The translations under genes and the position numbers were made by a program. Source: DASRHD01 sp035499715 (GTDB lineage Bacteria; Verrucomicrobiota; Verrucomicrobiia; Opitutales; Opitutaceae). Taken from it: DNA of 15,371 nt. The notes beneath the pieces were generated by a model. It did no database searches. It saw only the letters and a list, made by a program, of their open reading frames with translations, and had not been told where the DNA came from. The stretch spans positions 1 to 15,371 of the forward strand of contig DATJYF010000017.1 of NCBI GenBank assembly GCA_035499715.1, in the 5' to 3' direction. Shown piece after piece: positions 9,539-15,371 of the stretch (positions are counted from its first letter, which is position 1; each line of letters begins with the position of its first letter).

Positions 9539-11683
9539 ATGCAGCTTTTCGAGGCAGACCGCCCCTCCGCCCGCCGGAACCAACGGCGCCGCTTCCTGTT
9601 TTTTTCCGGCCTCTTCGTCCTGGTCAGCCTCGCCACCTGGTTCATGGCCGACCTGCTCTGGCGGGACGGCGTTTCCCTCACCGGCGTCGCCATCCTGCTG
9701 CTTTTCGTCGTGCTCTTCGCCCACGTCGCCACCGGCTTTTGCCTGGCGATGATCGGCTTCTACGTCATCAACCGCGGCGGCGATTCCTCCCGGATCACAC
9801 GCTCGGTCGACTGGGAGGCTGAACCGCCGCTCGCCGGCACCGCCGTCGTCATGCCGGTGTTCAACGAGGACGTGAGCCGCATCTTCGAGGCCGTGCGCGT
9901 GATTTTCCGCTCCGTCGAGGAGACGAAAAAACTCGAGCATTTCGACTTCTTCATCCTCAGCGATTCCAACGAGCCGAATCAATGGATCCAGGAGGAAGTC
10001 GCCTGGCTCGAGCTCTGCAAGCAAGTGGGGGGATTCGGCCGGATCTTCTACCGCAAGCGCCGCCAGGCGATCAACAAGAAGGCCGGCAATATCGCCGATT
10101 TTCTCCGGCGCTGGGGCCGCCGCTACCGCTATTTCGTCGTGCTCGACGCCGACAGCCTCATGACCGGCCGCGCCCTCGTGCAGCTCGTGGCCATGATGGA
10201 AAAAAATCCGCGCGTCGGCATCATCCAGACCGCGCCACGCATCATCAACGGCGAGACGCTTTACGCCCGCATCCAGGCGTTTGCCAACCGCCTGTACAGC
10301 CCGCTCTTCCTCGCCGGCCTGAATTACTGGCAGCAGGGCGACGGCAACTATTGGGGCCACAATGCCGTCATCCGTGTCCAGCCGTTCATGGACCATTGCG
10401 CGCTCCCCGCCTTGCCCGGCAGCGAGCCGTTCGGCGGCCGCATCCTTTCGCACGACTTCGTCGAAGCCGCGCTCATGCGCAAAGCCGGCTGGGCGGTCTG
10501 GCTCGCCCACGACGTCGAGGGCACCTACGAGGAAGGCCCGCCCACGGTCATCGACAACGCCAAGCGCGACCGCCGCTGGTGCCAGGGCAACCTCCAGCAC
10601 ACCTGGCTGCTCACCGCGCGCGGGTTTCATCCCATCAACCGCCTCCACCTGCTCTTCGGCGTGCTCGCCTACGTTTCCTCGCCGCTCTGGCTGCTGTTTC
10701 TCATCCTCGGCACGATCCATCTTTTGAATACGCTGAAAATGCCGGGCCTGAACGTGCTCCGTCCCGAGGACGTGACCCGGCTTTTCGGCTACATGATCGA
10801 GGTGCCCGAGGCGCTCACCCTTTTCGCCCTGACCATGCTGCTGCTCTTTCTGCCCAAGCTTCTCAGCGTCATTCTCACCCTGCAGGATCGGATCGAGGCG
10901 GAAAAATTCGGCGGCCGGCTGCGCCTTGCCCTCAGCGCCCTGTTCGAGACGTCCGTCTCGGTGCTGCTCGCGCCGGTGAACATGATGTTCAACAGCAAAT
11001 TCGTCATCTTCACGCTGCTCGGTCAGGGCGTGTCCTGGATTCCACAGCGCCGTGGCTCCAACGACAACGAGGACTGGCGTGAGGCCATCCTGACCCATGG
11101 CGGCCATACGGTTTTCGGCCTGGTCTGGGGCGTCTCTACCCTCGTGCTGCTGCCGTCTTTTTTTTGGTGGCTCAGTCCGGTCATTGCCGGCCTGGTCTTT
11201 TCCATTCCGCTCTCGATTTTTCTCAGCAAGGCCGGCCTCGGCCGCCGCGCCCGGCAGCTCGGGCTGTTTCTCACGCCGGAAGAGACGCAGCCGCCGTACG
11301 AGCTCAGACGCCTCCGCCAGAATCTGGCCGAGTGTTACAAGCGCCTCACGCCGATCGAGCCGCTGCGCGACGACTACGGTCTGCTCCAGGCCGTGCTCGA
11401 TCCCTACATCAATTCGATGCACGTCGCCCTGCTGCGCCACCGCCGCCCGAGCGAGGAGGCGCGTGAATATTTCCACCAGCTCCGCCGCCGCCTGCTGCAC
11501 GAGGGGCCGGAGGACTTGTCGGTCAAGGAGAAGATGGCGCTGTTGCTCGACGCCGAGTCGATGATCTGGCTGCATCGCGAGCTCTGGAGCCTGCCGGCCG
11601 GGGCGCTGGCCGAATGGTGGCGCCTCGCCATGCGCCAGTACAACGTTCTCACCGCCTCGCCCGTCACCGCGCTCTACCGGTAG
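9539..11683 (+). CDS. opgH: glucans biosynthesis glucosyltransferase H
   Basis: A 714-aa inner-membrane family 2 glycosyltransferase that polymerises glucose from UDP-glucose into the beta-1,2-glucan backbone and moves it to the periplasm. Two N-terminal membrane helices (about 19-41 and 47-77) precede the cytoplasmic catalytic domain. Motifs seen are VVMPVFNED (103-111), FFILSDSNEP, the DAD metal site (203-205, VVLDADSLMTG), LSHDFVEAALMRKAGW (303-318, with the acidic residue of the catalytic HD) and RDRRWCQGN (343-351), the QxxRW-like motif. Several further helices follow, then a C-terminal cytoplasmic tail. E. coli OpgH has about 847 aa; most of the difference is its long cytoplasmic N-terminus, here cut to about 18 residues. 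The upstream 199-aa gene may supply something equivalent. No good Shine-Dalgarno precedes the ATG. Confidence 0.96.
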   Translation: MQLFEADRPSARRNQRRRFLFFSGLFVLVSLATWFMADLLWRDGVSLTGVAILLLFVVLFAHVATGFCLAMIGFYVINRGGDSSRITRSVDWEAEPPLAGTAVVMPVFNEDVSRIFEAVRVIFRSVEETKKLEHFDFFILSDSNEPNQWIQEEVAWLELCKQVGGFGRIFYRKRRQAINKKAGNIADFLRRWGRRYRYFVVLDADSLMTGRALVQLVAMMEKNPRVGIIQTAPRIINGETLYARIQAFANRLYSPLFLAGLNYWQQGDGNYWGHNAVIRVQPFMDHCALPALPGSEPFGGRILSHDFVEAALMRKAGWAVWLAHDVEGTYEEGPPTVIDNAKRDRRWCQGNLQHTWLLTARGFHPINRLHLLFGVLAYVSSPLWLLFLILGTIHLLNTLKMPGLNVLRPEDVTRLFGYMIEVPEALTLFALTMLLLFLPKLLSVILTLQDRIEAEKFGGRLRLALSALFETSVSVLLAPVNMMFNSKFVIFTLLGQGVSWIPQRRGSNDNEDWREAILTHGGHTVFGLVWGVSTLVLLPSFFWWLSPVIAGLVFSIPLSIFLSKAGLGRRARQLGLFLTPEETQPPYELRRLRQNLAECYKRLTPIEPLRDDYGLLQAVLDPYINSMHVALLRHRRPSEEAREYFHQLRRRLLHEGPEDLSVKEKMALLLDAESMIWLHRELWSLPAGALAEWWRLAMRQYNVLTASPVTALYR

Positions 11684-11723
11684 GAGCGGCTTGCGACCGG
11701 CGCGGATGGCAGGATATCCTGCC
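11680..11723. repeat. REP-like element with a perfect 16-bp palindrome
   Basis: The opgH stop codon lies inside a GTAG tetranucleotide (11680-11683) followed by GAGCGGCTTGCGACCGGC, which looks like the GTAG-headed repetitive extragenic palindromes known from Pseudomonas and other GC-rich genomes. CCGGT (11678-11682) and ACCGG (11696-11700) can pair. Just after it, GGCAGGATATCCTGCC (11708-11723) is a perfect 16-bp palindrome. The element fills most of the 50-bp opgH-pcm gap. No T run follows, so a simple terminator is unlikely. Only one copy is visible, so the REP call rests on resemblance. Confidence 0.45.
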
Positions 11724-11733
11724 GCCCAGCCGC

Positions 11734-12327
11734 ATGCATTTTCATGATGACCTTGCCCGCGTCCGGGAGGCGCAGCGCGCCGTGCCGCGCGCGTTTTTTT
11801 TGCCGCCGTCGCTGCAGGCGCGGGCGGAGGAGGACGGCCCGCTGCCGATCGGCTTCGACCAGACAACCTCGCAGCCTTCCCTCATCGCCCTCATGATCGC
11901 GCAGCTTGCGCTCGAGCCGGCGGGCCGCGTGCTCGAAGTCGGCACCGGCTCGGGCTATCAAACCGCGATTCTGGCCCGGCTGGCCGGCGAGATTTTTTCC
12001 GTCGAGCGGATTCCCGAGCTGGCCGCCGCGGCCGAGCCGCGGCTGGCCGCGCTGGGTTGCCGCAACGTCGCGCTGCGCACGGGCGACGGTGCGCGCGGCT
12101 GGCCTGAAGCGGCGCCGTTCGACGCCATCATCGTGGCCGCGGCCGCGGCCGTCATACCGCCGGCGTTGCCCGCCCAGCTCAAGCCCGGGGGCCGGCTGGT
12201 CATTCCGGTGGGTATCCCGGGCGAGGCGCAGACGCTCGTGCTGGTGGAAAAAACGGCGGACGGCGAGCTGCGCCACCGCGCGCTCTGCGGCGTGCGCTTC
12301 GTTCCCCTGGTCAGCGGCCCGGCCTGA
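11734..12327 (+). CDS. pcm: protein-L-isoaspartate O-methyltransferase
   Basis: A 197-aa SAM-dependent methyltransferase that methylates L-isoaspartyl residues in aged proteins and starts their repair. The family signature PIGFDQTTSQPSLIA (38-52) holds the substrate-side residues. Motif I for SAM binding is VLEVGTGSGYQTAIL (66-80), followed by IFSVERIPELA. Later motifs are DAIIVAAAAAVIPPALPAQL and KPGGRLVIPVG. The ATG at 11734 was chosen because it aligns with the usual N-terminal helix and gives a family-typical length; the frame is open upstream into opgH and the REP-like element. No Shine-Dalgarno is visible. It lies 50 nt after opgH and could be read from the same transcript or separately. 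It converges on the DUF5069 gene with 12 nt between stops. Confidence 0.93.
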   Translation: MHFHDDLARVREAQRAVPRAFFLPPSLQARAEEDGPLPIGFDQTTSQPSLIALMIAQLALEPAGRVLEVGTGSGYQTAILARLAGEIFSVERIPELAAAAEPRLAALGCRNVALRTGDGARGWPEAAPFDAIIVAAAAAVIPPALPAQLKPGGRLVIPVGIPGEAQTLVLVEKTADGELRHRALCGVRFVPLVSGPA

Positions 12328-12339
12328 AATGGAAGACGA

Positions 12340-12792
12340 TCACGCCTTGCCGCCGAAGCTGATGTAGTCGTCGAGGTCGAGCCGGTCGAAATTCGTGCGG
12401 ATGTCGTCGCGGCCGGGGGCGAGCTCCTGGATGTCCTCGGCCATGCCGGCATGGCGCTTGGCATCGCCGGGGGCGAGCGCCTCCAGCCAGCGCGACCAGA
12501 CCTCGATCTCCCAGGCCGCGCGGACGGGCTTGGAGTTTTCGTTGACCCAGGCGAGCATTTCGACGTCGCCCTTGCCGCTTTTGACCGCGGCCAGAAATGC
12601 GTCGGGCTCGATGCCGACAAACGTGAAGAAGCGCTTGTCGAGCGGGCAGGGGAAAATGTATTCGCCGGTTTTGCCCGCCGCGAAGGCGCGGGTCTTGTCA
12701 AGCAGGCGCGGCAGGTGGAGGTAGCCGCCGAGGCGGACGCGCGGGCTGCGCGGCGGATGTTGAGTGAGATCGGGAGCGGAGTAGGTGATCAT
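12340..12792 (-). CDS. DUF5069 domain protein
   Basis: A 150-aa soluble protein with no signal peptide or membrane helix. It matches what I recall of DUF5069, an uncharacterised family common in Verrucomicrobiota and Planctomycetota. The N-terminal block reads DLTQHPPRSPRVRLGGYLHL followed by PRLLDKTRAFAAGKTGEY, then CPLDKRFFTFVGIEPDAFL, GKGDVEMLAWVNEN and a C-terminal DDIRTNFDRLDLDDYISF. No catalytic motif is obvious. It lies 43 nt downstream of alaS on the same strand and is probably co-transcribed with it. Its stop is 12 nt from the convergent pcm stop. The family assignment is fairly confident; the function is not known. Confidence 0.85.
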   Translation of the reverse strand: MITYSAPDLTQHPPRSPRVRLGGYLHLPRLLDKTRAFAAGKTGEYIFPCPLDKRFFTFVGIEPDAFLAAVKSGKGDVEMLAWVNENSKPVRAAWEIEVWSRWLEALAPGDAKRHAGMAEDIQELAPGRDDIRTNFDRLDLDDYISFGGKA

Positions 12793-12807
12793 GACAAAAG
12801 AGGATTC

Positions 12808-12834
12808 GATCCAGGCATTGCCAGGGCCCGGATC
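12808..12834. repeat. imperfect inverted repeat between alaS and the DUF5069 gene
   Basis: GATCC (12808-12812) and GGATC (12830-12834) flank a 17-nt segment in which GGC and GCC can also pair. It fills most of the 43-bp gap after the alaS stop. There is no T run on the minus strand, so it is a poor terminator candidate; it may be a weak processing hairpin or chance. Confidence 0.25.
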
Positions 12835-12835
12835 G

Positions 12836-15371
12836 TCAGTTTTCCCACACGCTTTTCAACACCTCGGCGAGCTTGGAGGTGTCCTTGCCGCCGCCCATGG
12901 CGAAGTCGGGCTTGCCGCCGCCTTTGCCACCGAGTTTCTGGGAAAGTTGGTAGACGAGGTTTCCGGCGTGAAGGCCGGCCTTGATCGCAGCCGGCGAGCA
13001 GAAGGTGACGATCGTGGCCTTGTCGCCGAACGTGGCGCCGAGCAAGACCGCGCCTTCGCCGAGTTTGGCCAGGATCTGTGCGCCGAGCGAACGCAACGCC
13101 TCGGGCGAATCGGCGGTGACGCCGGCTGAAACAAGTTTCAATCCGTCGTCGCGCACGGTCGCCATGGTGGCAAGCTCGTCGGCGAGGCCGGCGGCGGTTC
13201 TTTGCTCGAAAGCCTTGAGCTTCTTTTCCAGCTCCTTCTGATGCGCGAGCAGGGACTCAACCTTTTTGACCACGTCCTGTGGTCCGGCGGAAAGGTGCAC
13301 GCTGATCGCGTCGAGCGCCGCTTCGTGCTCCGCGATGAAATCGTAGGCGGCCTGGCCGGCCACGGCGTCAATGCGGCGTGTGCCCGCGGCGATGGCGCTT
13401 TCATGCACGATCTTGACGAGGCCGATTTCGCCGGTGGTGGCCACGTGGGTGCCGCCGCAGAGTTCGCGGCTGTAGCCGCCGATATCGACCACGCGGACGA
13501 CCTTGCCATATTTCTCGCCGAAAAAGGCGAGCGTGTCCGCGGGCTTCTTGTCGAAGTCGGTCTCGTAGGCCTCGACCCTGGCGTTGTCGATGACCTTTTC
13601 GTTGACCAGCCGTTCGATTTCCCGGAGTTGCTCCTGCGTGACAGCCTCGAAATGGGAAAAATCGAAGCGCAAGTGGTCGGGTGCATTGAGCGAACCGGCC
13701 TGGCGGACATGCGTGCCGAGTACTTTGCGCAGCGCCCAGTTGAGCAGGTGGGTGGCCGTATGGTGACGCGAAATGGCGCGGCGACGGGCCAGATCGACGG
13801 TGAGGGTCGCAGTGGTGGCAATTTTGGGGAGATTGGTCGGGGACGGGATGGCCACCTTGTGCAAGTAACGGCCAAATTTGTCCTTGATCGTATTCGTGAT
13901 GACGAAAGGAGTTCCTTTGATGAGGGCGTGGCCGCTGTCGCCGATTTGTCCTCCCATTTCCGCGTAAAACGGGGTTTTGTCGAAAATGAGGAATTCGTTT
14001 TCGAAGCTGAGGAGCTTCGCATGCACCCCTTCGCCCGGATTGAGCGTGTATCCGACAAAGTCGGTCGGTTTCAGATCGCGAGTGGCATCGTCGGCGGTGG
14101 CGGCGACAACGACTTCCTTTTTCTGGGCCGCCCGGGCGCGCTCACGCTGCTGATCCATGAGGCGGTCCACCTCGGCGGTATCGATGGTCAGCCCGCTCTC
14201 AGCGGCTATAAGCTGCGTCATGTCGAGGGGAAAACCATAGGTGTCGTAGAGCACGAACGCCAGCGAGCCGGGGATCTTGAAACTTTGCCGCAGCTGATCG
14301 AGGTGTTTTTGGGCTGATTCGGGATCGGCCAATTCGCTGTCATGCGCGTGGGCGGCTTTTTCGAGGTTCAAGAGCAGGGCCATCGCCAGGACCGAGTAAT
14401 AGGCCGGATCCTCGTTCGGAAGAATCTCCGCGGCACTTTTCGAGGCCAGATCAATGATGTTTTTCCGGAAGAAAACCAGCCCCCGGTCAAGGGTCCGGCC
14501 GAAGCTCTCTTCTTCACTGTGGACAACGCGGCGGATGAGGTCCCGCTGCTCCTTCAGCTCGGGAAAGACCGGGCCGAGCGATTCAATCACCGGCGCAACG
14601 AGTTGTTCAAAGAAACCGGTCTCGAGTTGCAGCTTGGTGCCGTAAAGGATGCCGCGGCGGAGGATGCGGCGGACGACGTAATTGCGACCTTCGTTGCCGG
14701 GCAGGATGCCGTCGGCGATGGCGCAGGCGACACAGCGCGCGTGGTCGGCGAGGACACGGAAAGCGACATCGATGTTTTCCTGTTCAGTCAGGCCCTCGCG
14801 TTTGGTCGGGACGGTGCCTTGATAGCGTTTTCCGGAAATTTCCGCGATTTTTTTCAACAGCGGGGCGAACACGTCCGCGGCGTAGTTTGACGGCTCGGGA
14901 GAGAAATCCGTGAAGCCCTTGGTCGTGGCGTAAATGCCGGCGACACGCTCAAAACCCATCCCGGTGTCGACATGCCTGGCCGCGAGCGGCGAGAAAGTGC
15001 CGTCGGCGTTGGCGTTGAACTGGATGAAGACGTGGTTCCAGATTTCAATGCAGCGCGGCGAGCCGGCGTTGACGAGTTTGCGGCCGGCGGCCTCATCATC
15101 GTTTGGAAGCAGATTGAAGTGGATTTCCGAGCACGGGCCGCACGGCCCGGTGTCGCCCATCATCCAGAAGTTGTCCTTCTTGCTGCCGTTGACGATGTGG
15201 ATGGCGGGATCGAGTCCGGCCTTTTGGAAGATGCCGGCCCAGATGTCATGGGCCTCCTGGTCGAACTCGGACGGGTCGCCCTTGGCCTTGTCGGGCGAAT
15301 AGACGGTGGCGAAGAGACGCTTGGGCGGGATGCCCCAGACCTTGGTGAGCAGTTCCCAGCCCCAGGTGAGA
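12836..15371 (-). CDS. alaS: alanyl-tRNA synthetase, missing the N-terminus at the window edge
   Basis: The visible 844 residues run from inside the class II catalytic domain to the stop; about 100 N-terminal residues lie beyond the right edge. The frame is open through 15163-15371 (LTWGWELLTKVWGIPPKRLF), so the Met at 15163 is not the start. Visible landmarks are DNFWMMGDTGPCGPCSEIHF, VDTGMGFERVAG, the tRNA-recognition helices with RNYVVRRILRRGILYG, the editing-domain HHTATHLLNWALRK and CGGTHVATTGEIG with its zinc ligands, and a C-terminal DHHA1-type region ending GGGKDTSKLAEVLKSVWEN. It attaches Ala to tRNA-Ala and hydrolyses mischarged Ser- and Gly-tRNA. With the missing part the protein would be about 950 aa, longer than E. 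coli's 876. The DUF5069 gene follows it by 43 nt. Confidence 0.97.
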   Translation of the reverse strand, partial: LTWGWELLTKVWGIPPKRLFATVYSPDKAKGDPSEFDQEAHDIWAGIFQKAGLDPAIHIVNGSKKDNFWMMGDTGPCGPCSEIHFNLLPNDDEAAGRKLVNAGSPRCIEIWNHVFIQFNANADGTFSPLAARHVDTGMGFERVAGIYATTKGFTDFSPEPSNYAADVFAPLLKKIAEISGKRYQGTVPTKREGLTEQENIDVAFRVLADHARCVACAIADGILPGNEGRNYVVRRILRRGILYGTKLQLETGFFEQLVAPVIESLGPVFPELKEQRDLIRRVVHSEEESFGRTLDRGLVFFRKNIIDLASKSAAEILPNEDPAYYSVLAMALLLNLEKAAHAHDSELADPESAQKHLDQLRQSFKIPGSLAFVLYDTYGFPLDMTQLIAAESGLTIDTAEVDRLMDQQRERARAAQKKEVVVAATADDATRDLKPTDFVGYTLNPGEGVHAKLLSFENEFLIFDKTPFYAEMGGQIGDSGHALIKGTPFVITNTIKDKFGRYLHKVAIPSPTNLPKIATTATLTVDLARRRAISRHHTATHLLNWALRKVLGTHVRQAGSLNAPDHLRFDFSHFEAVTQEQLREIERLVNEKVIDNARVEAYETDFDKKPADTLAFFGEKYGKVVRVVDIGGYSRELCGGTHVATTGEIGLVKIVHESAIAAGTRRIDAVAGQAAYDFIAEHEAALDAISVHLSAGPQDVVKKVESLLAHQKELEKKLKAFEQRTAAGLADELATMATVRDDGLKLVSAGVTADSPEALRSLGAQILAKLGEGAVLLGATFGDKATIVTFCSPAAIKAGLHAGNLVYQLSQKLGGKGGGKPDFAMGGGKDTSKLAEVLKSVWEN

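Noticed and set aside
9398..11866. An 822-codon minus-strand open frame opposite opgH and pcm
   Set aside because: The plus strand has unmistakable opgH motifs. The antisense translation is His/Glu/Ala-rich without any fold or motif, as expected from high GC at third codon positions.
12134..12150. GGCCGC repeat run in pcm
   Set aside because: It encodes the alanine run of the conserved DAIIVAAAAAV segment and is explained by GC-rich alanine codons.

Overview
The window looks like chromosomal DNA of a high-GC Gram-negative bacterium. My best guess is Verrucomicrobiota, class Opitutae. The grounds are a DUF5069 protein next to alaS, a secreted FecR-fold protein grouped with a beta-barrel porin and polysaccharide export genes, an OpgG/OpgH pair, few Shine-Dalgarno sequences, and an outer-membrane protein ending in a C-terminal Phe. 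The taxonomy is inferred. GC is mostly 60-67 %, but drops sharply in the leuS/fecR-like intergenic region.

Left block, minus strand (1-3203). A four-gene cell-surface cluster reads right to left. It encodes a secreted FecR-domain protein, a 378-aa outer-membrane beta-barrel protein, a Wza/GumB-type polysaccharide export protein (Poly_export + SLBB), and the N-terminus of a Wzz/Wzc-type chain-length regulator cut by the left edge. Gaps of 5-24 nt suggest one transcript for an exopolysaccharide or capsule export route. A compact AT-rich region (about 3095-3206) precedes it, with a candidate promoter and several inverted repeats. leuS (minus, 3204-5828) lies just upstream.

Central block, plus strand (5947-12327). 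Divergently from leuS runs a six-gene string: ribE (riboflavin synthase), a family-4-like uracil-DNA glycosylase, opgG, an unrecognised 199-aa protein with a C-terminal membrane helix, opgH, and pcm. The first four overlap by 1, 4 and 25 nt, and the last gaps are 22 and 50 nt. opgG and opgH make osmoregulated periplasmic glucans: OpgH polymerises glucose at the inner membrane and OpgG acts in the periplasm. The 199-aa protein between them is the most interesting unknown here. A REP-like element with a perfect 16-bp palindrome sits between opgH and pcm.

Right block, minus strand (12340-15371). A DUF5069 gene follows alaS in the same orientation. alaS runs off the right edge without its N-terminus.

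No tRNA, rRNA, CRISPR array, insertion sequence or prophage gene was seen. No stretch over 300 bases lacks a gene. Most of the window is housekeeping or envelope genes. The points worth following are the opgG-opgH insert, the glycosylase that has lost two of four Fe-S ligands, the regulatory region before the export cluster, and the REP-like element.
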